DNA of 59,070 nucleotides from Ectocarpus siliculosus (taxonomy: Eukaryota > Sar > Phaeophyceae > Ectocarpales > Ectocarpaceae): contig FN648514.1 in NCBI GenBank assembly GCA_000310025.1, positions 127,743-186,812 on the forward strand. The letters are read 5' to 3'. Below are positions 20,494-32,969 of the stretch, one piece after another. The translations under genes and the position numbers were made by a program. The first letter of the stretch is position 1. Each line of letters begins with the position of its first letter. The notes under the pieces are model-generated. The model saw only the letters and a program-made list of their open reading frames with translations, did not search any database and was not told where the DNA came from.

Positions 20494-23400
20494 GTGAGCT
20501 GGCGAAAGTGAATGTTTGACTTTGTCGAGGGCTTCGTCCGCCTGTATACGGAGCGCGCCGACGCTCGAGGAATGGCCATCACATTGGATGACTGCTGATG
20601 ATCATTGTTCCTCAATATTGACGAAATGTGGGCGAATATCCGAACACCCTCGGAGTGAAGGAGTCAAGGCTTGTAGGAAATATACTTTCCAACTTGATCA
20701 TTGGTGTTGGGATGTAGCCCGCCAGAGAAACAAGGAATGGACCACGGCCATCGTTATGTGTTCTAAGGTGTCGCGATCTGTACCCCTGTTCTGGACACTG
20801 GTATTTTCACCGTTCGATATGTTTGGACGAACCACCCGGGCTCATTGGGAGTCGTTTTTTCTTGCTTTTCTTCACCTCCCTGCCGTATTGCTGGTTTCGA
20901 ACAGTTATCGCGGGAAAATTTCAGCAGCACCTTTCCCTAGTTAACCGTGAGGTCAAGTATTTTGCATGCACAGCATTAGTCGTTTTTGGCTTGCGTGGAC
21001 GTACCTTGAGAAATACAACAGTGTAAACTGGGCCGTGACTCGAACTGACGTCCGACCGTCATACGGATGCGAGTCCCCCAACTTACCCGTCGGGGCGACC
21101 GGCTTCGCACGTTACGCCAACTGAAGGCTCGAATAAACCCAATAGCTAATGGGCACCACTTTGATCTTTGGGGCTTTATAACATTTTCGAGCAAATCGGC
21201 GTGTTTATGGCACGACGTGGATCTTTGCGGCTGAAGAAGTGCTTCGAACAAATCGGCGTGTTTTTGGCACGACGTCGATTTTAGCGGCAAAAAAAATTTC
21301 TTCGAACGTATACGTCGCGTTTTCGACGCATCTCCATTTTCAGGAAGCCTCGTGGACAAAGCTGGAGACGGACCATCTGGTGGCGATGGCCCTGAAGTAC
21401 GACCTCCGCTGGCCGGTGATCAAGGACCGTTACAAGTGCACCCCAGACAGACCGGTGCAGGAGTTGCAGCAGCGGTTTTACGACGTCGCCAACAGATTAC
21501 AGGTGGCCTCTCACACTGTTGTTCACCATTGTGGTTGTGTCTGCTGGTGTGGGCACTCTACCCTCGAGTTGAACTGCGGTGTCCCTGGGACCTGCAGTAA
21601 AGCTGTCATGGCGAGGACCAGCATCAGACTAGAGAAGAATTTATTCTTTAACGGTTCTCTGTTGATCGTGCGTTGGTCTGTGACGTTAGCGTTTTCGCTT
21701 CGAAACTTGTCACCGTTTATCTGAACGTTCTGATGGTCCCGGGATCAATACGCATACCTGAAGCATGAAGACGAGGTCTTAATGTGAACACCAGAACACC
21801 AACCGTCTTGCACGGCAATAGCTCCAGGCAGTGTTGTCTTTGCGTTACTATCTTCACTCATGGGCAGTTTCGGAACGTGTTTCCATCGTGTTCTGTTTGG
21901 TGTATTGGATGCGGCAGGCGGTTCGGAGAACAGCGTCAAATGGCGCGGGTGGAGGTTCGCTGTTGACCATGCCCGGACTCACCGCCTTTAACGCCACCCA
22001 CGAGGCAGAGCGGCGGCAGCAGCTGGAGGTGAGTGCCGTACCGCATTCGACGAGGAAGACACACCCCGGTGATCTCTAGCTTTTGCGTTTCTCAACAAGA
22101 AACTATCATAGGGGGTGTTGTGCGGGGTGTGCGTGCCTTGTGCCATCTCATGTGGTGTTTTATGTTTGGATTCACGTGGACCCGCAAACGCACTACCCCC
22201 AGGTGCGATATTGCGTTTGCGGGGGTGTCATCTTACGGGAGTGTGGTTGGTTGCTTTGGTGCCGCATACGGTAACCCCAGACACCACTGAACGCCCTGGC
22301 TACCGAGCATGTTCTCTTGCAACCTGTACGTGGGGCTGACTATAAGAACACGCTGCGTCGCTGTGGAAGAAGTGCGTGTGTCAGGCTGTGCGTTGAGCAA
22401 GCAACTGAGGGACAGTTCACTCGTTAATGTAGCTAGTTTCCCCTGTTTTTGCTACGGCTTCACACCACTGTCGCTATGTATAAGGTCGCAGTTTTTTCGT
22501 ACCCATTCGGGTGGCTGTATGTCATGCCGTTCGATTTTCGTGAAATGGGGCTTTGGGACACGTTTAAAGACAAAGCAAAACCACACACAAGGAAATGGGC
22601 GTCGCACGGACGGGACAAGGTGTTTTGCCGGTTAGTTTTTAACTTTCCGTCGGGATCAACAAGACGAAGGCAGAACGAGTAGGCCATGAAAAGCTAGAAG
22701 ATAATTACACAACACTCCGTTCTTTCTCGTTAATACGGCCCTATTCCAATGAATTTTTCGTCTTACGGCGGCCGTGACACGATGCGTTCTACGTCGATTT
22801 CCTGTCCGGGGAGGTTCAGCTCAGGAAGACGAAGGCAGAACTAGTAAAACAATAAATGAGAACTAGAGATACGAAGGATACGGTCTCATTCCGACACAAG
22901 TATCGTCTTAAGGTGGATGGTAAACGATGCTCTCTACTTCGTTCATTTAATGTTTTCTGTGTCGATTTGCCGTCGCGACAGGTCCAGTTCAACAAGACGA
23001 GGCAGAACGAAGAGGAGGAGGGCAAGCTGCGGGAGGAGCTCAAGTCCATCGACCAGCAAATCAAGAAGCTGCGGCAGAGCAGCAAGTCGTCCAGCAAGCA
23101 GGGTGACGAGATTCAGGCACTGGCGGACGCAAGAAGGTTTGACTTTGTCACGCTTCTCTCGGAAGTACACACTTAATTGTGCGTTGGTCGGTTGCCTCGT
23201 AATAGGGAACAAGAAGAGAGGCAATAGCCATCAGAAACCTCCGAAACACAGGGCCCAATACATCCGGGATCGTCTGGAAGCCAGTGCTCCCAACCGATAT
23301 GAAACCGTCATTGCGGGAGAGATAACATCGACCGGTTCTCCCGCAAGGGTCAGGGTAGCGACACCGAACATTCCTAGTAGCGTTGGGCAGACACGTGTTA

Positions 23401-26400
23401 GGAATGTTTCTGGCTGTTAACCAGCTGACTACCTCGTGGCCGTGAAGAGTGTCTTTCATGGGATGGTGCTGCCGTGAGCGCGCACGACGATGCGCGCAGC
23501 CTCACGTGCACCATTGCGCTACACGCTGCGATGCATGCATGCCCTGTGACGTGGTGTGCATGCAAGCGTGGGAGATTTGGCGGTTGCAAAGGTAGTGCAG
23601 CAAGCCATGCAGATGCTGCGTGTGTTGTGTTGAACTTGGGTGTCTACCGCCCGCCCTATCTCCTTCTCGTACCTCCTCCGTTGTTGTTTCGCACTGAAGA
23701 CCTCGAGACCTTGGCCAAACAGAAGACATCCTCTGCGTTTCTCTATTCCTCGAACACCCCGTGCACCCCTGGGTGATCTTTGCTTTTTTACCCATTTTGG
23801 TTCGGTAACCTCAGGAGCATCGGCCATGCACCGCAGCCGGGTCAGCCGTACCTGCTGAGCTACCGGCTCTCGGAGAAGAGTCAAACGCCTTCGCAGCACA
23901 TCAGTAAAGGACTCCTCAAGAAGGTGAGAGCCGTCGCGGCAACTTTAAGAGCGCGATCGGTATCAATCAGACAATCGGAACCCAACCGTGAAACTTGCAG
24001 CAACATTAAAAGACGTAATCAGCATCTATCAGGCGATCGGAACACCATGCCCAAGCTTGAGGCAACCCGAACACATTACAAACATCAATCAGACGATCCC
24101 CAAAAATCCCCGGAACTCACAAGTGCTACGTTTGCCGGCTATCTGGGTAAGAAACTCGCAGACAGGGGTGTTGGAAGCCAGCTTCTTGATGGGTTTCCTG
24201 GGTGCTGCGTGCGAGTGGGTTCAAGAAAGCAATGCAACATGATACTGCTCGAGCGAAAATGATGGGTGGGATGGCACAAAAAACTACACACCGCCGGGGT
24301 CGCCGATTGAATGAAAGCATGGGTATCGGTTTTTGTTCCGGCAAGTACGCTGAAAAATTGGTTTTACATTTGGTTTGTCCGGTAGGTTGGTTGATGCTAC
24401 TGGTAGTTTTGTCAAAGCACACGCACAAACACGCACACTCTTCAGGGGACCTGGGTTGTGTTTCGCTGACACCTTTTCACTGGCCAGCCGGTTAGCGCGA
24501 CGTTGATGCTGCTTCCGATCTTGGACCACTATGTATGAATTCCGATTCGAAATCTGCGACGAGAAGGACAAATTGAGCATGTTTTTTGCTACAATATATG
24601 TTTTGAGGTGCAGCGTCATGGTCGTTCTGCGTCTGACCCCAGTTGCGGTTGCACCCAATAGCAGCAGGAGTGCACAGGATTACACAGAAATTCTTCACTC
24701 CGACAGTTGATCGACGAACCCGAACCCCACAAGGGGTGGTACACAGATGCGCACACAGCGTAGAACGCCCACGTTATCCCGCCGAGTGCCCAATAGAAAC
24801 GCGCACTTGCTCGTCCATATAATACTAGGAGTAGCACATTCTAAGGCCACACATCTTCTCGGTTGCACCGCGTGAAAAAATAAGTAAGCCCGCGCTTTCT
24901 CGTCCGAGCCGTGCCACTGTAGGGTTAGGTGGTACAAACCCGGACCCAAGTATTTTGTCATTTTCGGGACTTTGCTCAACCGAGGAACCGTAATTTTCCC
25001 ATAATTTTACCCACCCATAATTTTCAACGTCGTGTCACGTTGTCGATACGTGCGCCATTGATCTCCCTGACCCTAAAGAATTCTTGTCGTATTGCGCGTT
25101 TTTTCGGAGGTATCCAGAACGGGACACGGGAGTGGCGCCCGAAGTGCTCCGTTCTCCCATGCCCTCCGTAGTCAAAGGTCAACTACCCAATAAGGGCATT
25201 GTAGAGTTTATCGTGGGATCGTCGGCTGAGCTAGTTGTTCTTCTCTTACCCAATTTTCCTAGTCTTATGTTCCGTTGTTGTTCTTGTCGGCCGCCCCCTC
25301 CCACCTATGCTGGCAGGTATCGGCATTGATGAAGGAGCTGGCGGTGCCGGACAAGACCAAGTGCATGGCCTCTAAGGCCGCCGTTGATCTGCACGACCAC
25401 CTCAAGCGAGACATGATGACCCTCTTCAGTCTCGAGAAGGTGCTGCAGAAGAAGGTAAAGTGCTGCTTCCGTTGTCGTCGTTGTCCACATCGTTGTGATT
25501 GTGACTGCTCTTGTCGTCGTCATGTGGACACTGTTACAATGAGCCGGGGAGCGCGAAGCGTGTTTTTTTTTGTCCCTTCATCCCAGGGGGGAAAAAATGA
25601 CTAAACATCGGCCTGTTCTAACGCGATGAATGGGCCCAAGTTTGAGTTCCGCCTGATTTCCGGGCGACCGAATGCACCCTCCTTTTCGACCAGAACGAGG
25701 TGTATAGAGTGCTGCCTTCTTAGGAGGGAGAAAAATAGATCTCCAATGATGATGATGATTGAAAATGGGTAGATGGAGGTCTTGCCTACAGCAGCAACAG
25801 CAGCACAGAGTCAACTTGAGGTGTTTTGGTGCTGTTGACGCAGTTGCCACGTGGAACTCAGAAAGATGTAGGCATGCTGTCTTTCACCGGACACTAACAG
25901 GGCGGGGAACTAGAGAAGCAAACAACCGAAGCCGCCTCCTGAGATGTTGACAAACGGTCCATGCGAGGGAAAGGTTAGAGCTTGCCCTGTTTAAACTGTG
26001 TACCTGCCGCTTTCCATGCCGCGCTGCCCGATGGGCTCCAATCATCTGGTGTATTGGTTTGTGCCACATTTGTTCTTATTGCCGACGACAGTGATGCTTG
26101 GTGCCAATCATTTGGCGGTTTGTTTGTGTTCATCCGCCGTTGTTGCAGAATTCGAAACCAGCGGCGAGCGGATGCACAGTCTTGAAGATGCGCTCGAATA
26201 TTCCGGATACGTATGTATGCAGTGTATGATAGATTGAAGTGCGGGAGTCTCTGTGCGTGTGTAGTTGCCTGGAAGCGGCGCGCCTCACACAGCTTCGCAG
26301 ATACAGACTACTGCAGGTGCACAGTCGACCCCGCGCCTCGTACTCCTCCCTTTTACATGTATGATACCAGTAGTGAAAAGTACCCGCCATTGCTATTATA

Positions 26401-27772
26401 ATGGTGCCCTGTTGCACAACAGCCGATGGCGTCGCTTGCTGCACTGTCTTGTGCGTTCCACCTCGTTGCTAACACTCCGCAGGAGGGAGACGTGGCCATG
26501 GCGAAGCAATCACCGGAGTTCGCTGCTGGCGTAGGTGAGCACGATGCGGGTTACATATTTCGCGTTTCACATCCCCATCCTTTTCTTCCGTGTGACATGT
26601 TGCCGCGATTCAGTACCGTCTTGGATTGAATTTAGAGCAGCGGGATTTCTTGTATTTATTGGTGGTACAAGCAGCCTGTACGACATGGTACGCGATGCAG
26701 AGAATAATGGATTCCTGGGTTGGCGTTTCGAGGCCAATGTTCCCTCAACGTCTGTGACTGAACTGGTTCGGAACGAGTTTGGGCGACAAGTGCTTCCAAG
26801 GTTCAGGTGGTCCTCGAGTAGATTACCCAACAATTATCATGTGCTTTTGGTGCATATGGACTCGCTTCTGCACCAGATTCCACCCGCCCCCCCAACCAAA
26901 CGGTGCCGCTGCCACGAGTTTGCGGTTTATTCCGTTGATGGCTCTTTGATATTCGTTTATATCCGGGCTTGTCCCGCATTTCCGCCAGAGTCACGATGCA
27001 ACCGACAGCAGTAAAACATGTCGCTTTGTTGACAGTCCCGGCTTGAGGCCGAATTGCCCGGGACTACCGCTTCGCTTCGTGACCACAGCGTACGGGTCTC
27101 TCTCCTCAGGTATTCCCCTGGCAGCGCGAGCGAACAGCGTCGGCGGTAGACCGGCCTTGGTCGGTGGACAAGCTGCACACGCGAGGTAGGTTGGGCGAGG
27201 AGGTGCATACCGTACACCCGACTCGCGTATTTTGGAAGTCTCTTGGGCTGTCCATTCGCTTGTCCCAGCTCACGCGATGATTAATGATTTGTCGGAAATG
27301 TCGAAGGTTTTCTCGCAAAGATCAGGCGCGTCAATGGTTGAATCGCGCTAGAGTCGACGGCATTGGTGGGCAGGAAGTTTGTTGGGTGGGTGTCACCCAA
27401 ACGCCCGGCGCGCGAGCTTGAAATTGGCTGACCCTCCCGAATGTTTCCGTCGTTTGATTTCTAAAGAACGTGGAACTGTCGATGATGAGGATATGTAGCT
27501 GATTGCCTCCTGTGATTTGGATTTCACCTACTTCTACTCACTTTTATCATTTACTGAGAAGCAGGCAGACGATATTGCACTACGTCAGTCAAGTGTACTT
27601 TAGCGCATTGTCCGTGCGCGTACATACTGATTTTGGACTTTAGTCGGATCTGTTTATTCTCCTGTGTCGGTCCTCCTGTGACAGGTCTGGGGGATCCAGC
27701 AGCGGGGGTCATGGGCAAGCGGTGGCACAGAAGCGCAAGTCAGAATCACAGGGAAAACGCCCCCGGCGGTGA
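17289..27772 (+). CDS. DMAP1: DMAP1/SWC4 homologue, 13 exons
   Basis: Shared subunit of the SWR1/SRCAP (H2A.Z deposition) and NuA4/TIP60 (histone acetylation) complexes in the nucleus (family knowledge). Exons: 17289-17495, 18784-18863, 19320-19424, 20424-20493, 21344-21502, 21918-22028, 22982-23136, 23815-23923, 25317-25454, 26149-26210, 26483-26534, 27110-27185, 27685-27772. All splice sites are GT-AG and phases agree, except exon 9 to 10, which is one base out. About 470 aa in the conserved-tail reading, the same length class as human DMAP1 (467 aa). The start ATG gives MGDVADILGLGG, the family's N-terminal signature. The frame preceding this ATG opens with a GTG codon, which I did not use. 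Confidence 0.94.
19942..20168. mobile_element. MITE-like inverted-repeat element, DMAP1 intron 3
   Basis: The left arm contains GGTCGCATGATGTAAGATAC, then CATGGACCGAGAATCAAAGC. The right arm (20083-20168) contains GCATCCTCTTCGTCGCGG, CAGCTTTGAAACCCGACC and GTGCTATCTAACGCGATCTA. The arms are inverted around about 65 bp. Same family as the UTP21 intronic copies. Confidence 0.6.
21344..21502 (+). CDS. DMAP1: DMAP1 exon 5: SANT/Myb-like domain
   Basis: A 53-codon, phase-0 exon covering residues about 155-207. It starts EASWTKLETDHLVAMALKYD and continues through LRWPVIKDRY to LQQRFYDVANRLQ. The spaced tryptophans, the ET-DHL helix and the VIKDRY helix are the DMAP1-type SANT fold, a histone-tail or protein-binding module. 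It is cleanly bounded by cag|GAAG and CAG|gtggcc. Confidence 0.95.
21918..27772 (+). CDS. DMAP1: DMAP1 exons 6-13: coiled coil, C-terminal domain and basic tail
   Basis: Exon 6 ends in THEAERRQQLE, the H-E-xx-R-xxQL motif after the SANT domain. Exon 7 is a charged coiled coil (EEEEGKLREELKSIDQQIKK). Exon 8 has PYLLSYRLSEKS and exon 9 VSALMKELAVPDKTKCMASK then SLEKVLQKK, both canonical for the DMAP1 C-terminal domain. Exons 10-13 encode a poorly conserved Gly/Ser/Ala tail ending QKRKSESQGKRPRR, a likely nuclear localisation signal resembling the basic ends of plant SWC4 proteins. With strict GT-AG splicing from exon 9 into exon 10 the frame instead stops at 26532-26534, giving a shorter tail (about 416 aa in total). 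Confidence 0.85.
22636..23010. repeat. Decayed tandem copies of the DMAP1 exon 7 start
   Basis: The acceptor and exon start (ACAG|GTCCAGTTCAACAAGACG ... GGCAGAACGAAG) is echoed at 22648-22681 (ATCAACAAGACGAAGGCAGA) and at 22785-22843 (TACGTCGATTTCCTGTCC ... GGTTCAGCTCAGGAAGACG). Both echoes run into stop codons and look non-coding. Confidence 0.65.
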
Positions 27773-28900
27773 TTGTGTTGAAACGACAAGCGAACGGTTT
27801 CAACGGAAAAAATGAGGCGTGATGCTAGTTGAATCAACAGCGTCGGCATCCTCGGTGCTTGGACACCTTTGCACCGTTGACTCCGGCAATGCTCTGGTAG
27901 TAGAGAGAGCGCAACAAGAAAAACACTACAAGACGAGCCAGTTGGATCATCGGTTGATTCAGCGGAGGATAGTCAACTACTTCCGGACGATGTTTCTCCG
28001 GTTTCGTCCCGTAACTGGGTTCACGGTGCGCATTACTCGTAGCAGATTGTTTCGCGGCCATCGGGCTGTGCGAGCGCTGATCATTCCCCTCAGGATTGCG
28101 TTTCCGCGCCGTTTGGTGTGTGTGGCTTGTGTTTGGTGGCGGGCGCCTGGACCATTCCTTGGCAAGCGCATGGACTACTTCAAGGGGTTGGGCGCCGGTA
28201 AGGGGTTGCGTTGCAAGAGACAGATCTGGTACGTGGTGTGGCGTGGTAAGAGTCTGTTGTGGTTGTTGTGTGTCTTCACAGTATGTACCGTTCCGGTCTC
28301 TTCTCTGTACCGTCCACTGCGCTTACAGGTCCAACTGAGGTGGACGCCTGCCGTGGTCACAGGTGGACACGCACCCTTTTTTGCCAGAAATTGCTATGCC
28401 CGAAAATTGCTACCCATATCTCAAGTAGGCGAGCTCAGAGACGCGGAGAATGTTAGGAGATAACCTTTGTGATTGGTGTATCCCTGGCAATGGCTACTGT
28501 GTACTGTGGTAACAGTGTGCAAAGGCTCACAGAGTGACTGTTCCCAAGCTCGGGTCTCTGGGTCTCTGTCGACCAAAAGTCGTGTTTTTTTTCTGTGTCT
28601 TTTTTATTCGCATACCCTTCCCCTTGACCGATCGGGTCTCAAAAGCCGATCTCAGCCCACGCTGCGAACCTCCGAGAACTACCAGCAGTTCTGTGTAGCT
28701 GAGACGATTTCAAGACCTCTCACTGTTGTTTGAGCAGCGATCGCTTGCTGTGGGGCGAGAACCAGTTTCTCCGTCGACAACATGGATGCGCGCTGACATC
28801 AGATCGACCAGATGGACTCGTCGTCGAGGGTCCTCCTTTTAGCTCGTCGCGCCGCGCCAAGCCTGCGTGATGTCCACGCCTATGGGTTGAGGACGGTCCT
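27773..28900. other. DMAP1 3' flank, no gene recognised
   Basis: Intergenic sequence after the DMAP1 stop. A 214-codon open frame (27819-28463, plus strand) has no motif I recognise and looks spurious. I see no RNA gene. Confidence 0.45.
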
Positions 28901-29049
28901 GGAATCATGGAATAGCGTCTACACATGGTCTGCGCGGTACTTCAACCCAGTCACACAACTACAACACTCGTATCCGCCAAAACTCCACGCAGTCACACAA
29001 CAACTGCAAGAAATACAAACGGAAAACAAACCGGTAGCGCTATTTACGG

Positions 29050-29165
29050 GTGTCGTATTATTTACGACACGGCACAAAATGCTTCGAAAGTACATTCTCT
29101 AACTACATTCTCTGTGTTCCTCCGGCTCTCAGCAGTCGCGCCGCAAGCCTTCGTTTGTCCCATAG
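29050..29165. repeat. Dispersed repeat family C, copy 1
   Basis: GGCACAAAATGCTTCGAAAG, TACATTCTCTGTGTTCCTCC and GGCTCTCAGCAGTCGCGC, shared with 31890-31990. In this copy a short internal piece (CTAACTACATTCT) is duplicated. Confidence 0.75.
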
Positions 29166-29171
29166 TGACCG

Positions 29172-29722
29172 GTGGTTGCCGAGATATGGCCCAACGCGAT
29201 GTCACGGTACCACGTGCGCGGCGTCGTAGTAAGCTTATTTACGACATCGCGCGAAACTTTCCGAAAACACGGCCAACAGGTGCGAAACGACCTTAGCTGT
29301 GTTTCCAGGGCCCCCAGTTGTTACTCAAGCCGCCAGTTGGCCAACACCAACGTGGTTCCCGGGATACGCCCAAGAATGTGGCCGCAGCACCACCTCAACG
29401 GTGTTGTCAATACGACACCGCGCGAAACGTTCCGAGAACACATCCTATGGGCACAACACCAATTTTGCAATGTTCCCACACCCACCAGGTTTCGCGCGAG
29501 TCGTTATTCCGGCCGAAACCATCATGAGGTTCCCGAGATACGCCCCAAGAATGTGGCAACAGCACCACCTCTTTCGCCGGTGTCGTAAATACGATACCGC
29601 GCGAAACGTTCCGAGAACACATCCTATGGGCACAACACCAATTTTGCTGTGCTCCCACTCCTACCAGCGTCGTGCAAGTCGTTATTCGGCCGAACCCAAC
29701 ATGAGGTTCCCGAGATACATGT
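29172..29722. repeat. Tandem repeat, about 179-bp unit, about three units
   Basis: Anchors such as CCGAGAACACATCCTATGGG (29430, 29609) and GAGGTTCCCGAGATAC (29525, 29702) recur every 177-179 bp. A more diverged first unit starts near 29172. Each unit carries CGCGCGAAACGTTCCGAGAA. No stable reading frame. Confidence 0.85.
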
Positions 29723-30934
29723 AGTTGCGCTTGACATGCAGACCTACATGTTGCCTTTCGCTCGTTGGCTAACGGCCGGTCATGTTCAGGTAGATGTTCT
29801 TGCTCCTGCTACTTCGACGTGTGTTTGCACCGTTAATGTGTGGCACCCCGCACGCATACCGGTCTGTTGGGGTGGTTCAAGTTCCCTTTCAAAAGGCTCG
29901 CAGTCTGAAACGGGGAGAAAAACATTTTGGTACTTGATGATGTACCGTCAAGTTTACGAAGCATGTATTGGTTTCGGATGTTGAAGACATCACTTCAGAG
30001 ACGCGTAGTCGACGGGAACATTGACGGGAACATTGCATATCGAAGATAGTACCGGGCGTCAGACGAACAATCAATCACGTTGGAAATTGGAGCAATCAAC
30101 GAACACACTCTTGCACACGAACGCGCCAAAAAAAAAATTAGGATATTCGATGTAACCGCACCGTGCCCTATTGATATAACCGACACCACTAGCTCCCCGG
30201 AACAGAACGTCTTAACAGGTAGTAGCTGGCAGTGTTGTCCACTCGTACGTTTAGCAGTCCCTGTGCTCCAGCACTGATGATGCTTCAACGTGATCGGGGG
30301 CAAACGGAATGTCCTGCGAGCAGCTGCCTTCTCTCGGTGCGCATGCCTCCTCTTCTATACGCACGCAGACATCCTCTTTGGCACATAATAATAAATGCTC
30401 ACTTCTCATCACCTTCAATAAACAAAAATTTCAGACTCCTCCCCCCTTAGGTTGGATCCATCTGAAATACTCGCTTTTTTTTTCGCAGTGTCTGTGCACG
30501 AACTCTTCCTTGACGTATAATATTCACCTGACCTCTGGTGCCTCCCCGTCACTCGCAATAGATTAGATCGCACGCAAATATTGCTAAAGAAAGCAAAGCA
30601 ACCAACAGTACGAAAACAAAACATCGTAACACACCCATGTACGCGCCGCATAATAATCGGCGAATACGCTCGCTCGAACAGACCAAGGAAAAAAAAATCA
30701 GAAAAAAAAATGAGAAAATCCAAAAAAATCCTAACAAAAAGTGGTCAGGCTGCTGGCATTCAGCTAAATACGGCAACCAACCGTACACCCCACACATCTA
30801 ATAACAGGTTCCACCGAACAAACAACAAGGCTACTGATGCTGAATCGACTAGCATCATATCTTGTCGAAGTAGTCCCTCATGATGCGGTAGGGTACAGCT
30901 GGTAGGAGTATATGACCTCGAAAGTGTGTGTGTG

Positions 30935-31086
30935 TGTTTTATGAATAACATCGACCGCGCTAACCTGCTGACCAATGAATAGACCTCAGTCTCAGTGCGG
31001 GTGATAACCAAGAACACTTCTAAATGGGACCCCGTGAGGGGGCGGCATGGGGGAGACTAACCTCTATTCTCCTGATCAAAGACAGA
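30935..31086. repeat. Dispersed repeat family D, copy 1
   Basis: Shares ACATCGACCGCGCTAACC, CTCAGTGCGG, ACACTTC and GGGACCCCGTGAGGGGGCGG then GGGGAGACTAACCT with 45808-45961 and, more diverged, 57655-57835. The minus strand of the first block (GGTTAGCGCGGTCGATG) resembles a tRNA D-arm/box A, but there is no matching box B. Confidence 0.75.
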
Positions 31087-31119
31087 GACGGTAGCAACAG
31101 AAGAGGGCTGCTACCTCGC

Positions 31120-31372
31120 ACTCGAGTTCGTTTTGGACGTCATCCTCCTCCTTTCCAACTCTATCGTTCTCATGGTCATTTTCATAGCAACTTCTCGACA
31201 TTTATTTGCTCTCTAGCCCTGCGTCGTTTGTGGTCGGGATGGTCATCTGGCTCGAAGCTCTTGCTCTCTCTTCCACGCCATGCTTCCCTCCTCGACTGCT
31301 GCTTGGTCTGTGTCTTGTCCTCCCGTTCCCTGTCCTCCTCCTTCATCGCTGCCAAACGAGTGCCCGTCATTG
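31120..31372 (+). pseudogene. Decayed membrane-protein-like ORF next to repeat D copy 1
   Basis: One frame reads LEFVLDVILLLSNSIVLMVI before a stop, and another VIWLEALAL. These parallel the sequence at 57866-58080 (FVGAFVLLLAITTTLMA ... VVCLEALSLF) that also follows a family D repeat. I infer a repeated element carrying a short hydrophobic ORF, broken here. Function unknown. Confidence 0.35.
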
Positions 31373-31675
31373 CCATCTAGTCGTTTCTAGCTGCACTACA
31401 GTACTACATGTACCGAGATCCCAACCTATTGACCGTGGTGGGAACTGATCAAGAAGTAGTCCGTGACGTCTAAAACATCACGAGTTCGCACGGATAGAAA
31501 ACGAGCCAGCTCGAAGGAAAACCGTTTCAGAATTCTATTGACTTGGCATGAAAAGCCTGTTGGCGAAGCAGGGCTGTTTCGAAGTCGAATTACCCTTGCG
31601 AAAGGCTTAATATTCCAGTGGTCGTGTGTGTGTGTGGCGGTGTGCTGTGTGTGCAGTCCTGTGTGTGCAAGCCAT

Positions 31676-31868
31676 ATTGAGAACCGGCATTATTCACGGG
31701 CCACCAACCCCCCGAGCCGGCATTAGAGAGGGGCCGGCCTCTATAATGTCGGTACAGACAATATACCGGCTTGAAGTTGTGCCAGCCGATCTCACCGGCA
31801 TTATAGCGGGCAACCGGCATTATTTGACCGGCGTTGACTATTCCGGGCCACCTACTGTAATGTGGAAA
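31676..31868. repeat. CCGGCATTAT repeat family, copy 2
   Basis: Five or more GCCGGCATTA/CCGGCATTAT motifs, some inverted (TATAATGTCGG), ending ATTCCGGGCCACCTACTGTA, which parallels the end of copy 1. Immediately followed by the repeat shared with 29050. Confidence 0.6.
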
Positions 31869-31878
31869 CGGCAATGCT

Positions 31879-31990
31879 ATTTACGAGACGGTGTCGTAAC
31901 TAATATTACGACAAGGCACAAAATGCTTCGAAAGTACATTCTCTGTGTTCCTACGGCTCTCAGCAGTCGCGCAACATTCGTTTGTGCCAA
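31879..31990. repeat. Dispersed repeat family C, copy 2
   Basis: Matches 29050-29165 across CACAAAATGCTTCGAAAG, CATTCTCTGTGTTCCTACGG and CTCTCAGCAGTCGCG. It runs directly into the 31996 tandem array. Confidence 0.75.
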
Positions 31991-32880
31991 ACTTTGGACA
32001 CCGAAAGCCTTGCCTGTGAATATCATCGGCAACAACGAATGAGTGAATTTCGTGAAGACCGTGTTTCCGTGAAGCTCGATTTCTTCAGTGGCATGGTACC
32101 ACGTGTTTCGGGATATCACAGATCTTTGAAGAACTTTGACTCCTAATGCGACCAACGTGTTGTGCTACCGAGACACAGAGTCTTGTTTCAGATGCATAAA
32201 AAGGGCTCTCGACGAGTGACCCTCCTCGAAGTTGACAGTGAAACATATATTGCACAATGACCCTCTGCGATTTACTGCCTCTGATTCGATCAAACACAGG
32301 AGATATGCGAGTCGGAGTCGCGACTCGATTATTCCAGACCGGGACGTCTGGCACATACAGCCCTCAACATGAATGTTATGGACAAGAAGGAAGGGGTCAA
32401 ATTCTCACGAATGGCTACGACAGTGAAACAGCATGTTTGGAAGGGCTCGGGACGCGGTTTCACACCGCAACTTGGGACACCGAAAGCCTGCCTACGAATG
32501 TCATCGGCAAGAATGAATGAGTGAACTCCGTGAAAACCGGGCTTCCATGGAGCTTTATTTCTTCAACGACGGCACCAACGTTTTTAGAATGCCACAGAAT
32601 ACGTGCACCACGTTCACTCCCAAGCTCCCAAGTCGACCACCGTGTCGTTCTACTGAAAACGCAGAGTATTGTTTCACATGCATATCGGTTACCTCGACGA
32701 GTTACCCTCTTCGAAGCTGACAGCGAAGCATATATTTGGCAACGAGGCCCTGCGATATTATGCCTCTGTTTCGATCAAACCCTGGAGAATATGCATGTCG
32801 GGCCGTGGGACACCGAAGTCTTGGCTTTGGAAACGTTTACAAGGTCCACGAGGATGAAAATCTCGAACCAACCTCGTAGA
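31990..32880. repeat. Large degenerate tandem repeat, two-plus units
   Basis: The anchor GGACACCGAAAGCC recurs at 31996, 32475 and (variant) 32808. Between anchors both units carry TCATCGGCAA, GAATGAGTGAA, GTGAAG/GTGAAAACC, TTGTTTCA-ATGCAT and a GACAGYGAA-CATATAT block, so the unit is about 480 bp and the last is partial. Confidence 0.7.
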
Positions 32881-32969
32881 ATGTGGGCACAGATTGAGGA
32901 GGTTGCATGCAGACGGTTCCTTCTGGTGTCGTCGACGCCAACGTAGCGCATGCCAGATCGATACCGGTA

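Noticed and set aside
21028-21118. tRNA-like sequence on the minus strand (GTAAGTTGG and CAGTTCGAGTC resemble boxes A and B)
   Set aside because: The T-arm does not pair beyond one base and no acceptor stem forms; at best a tRNA-related relic.
27819-28463. 214-codon plus-strand open frame after DMAP1
   Set aside because: No motif, no splice context, and biased toward Arg/Val/Cys as expected of non-coding GC-rich DNA.
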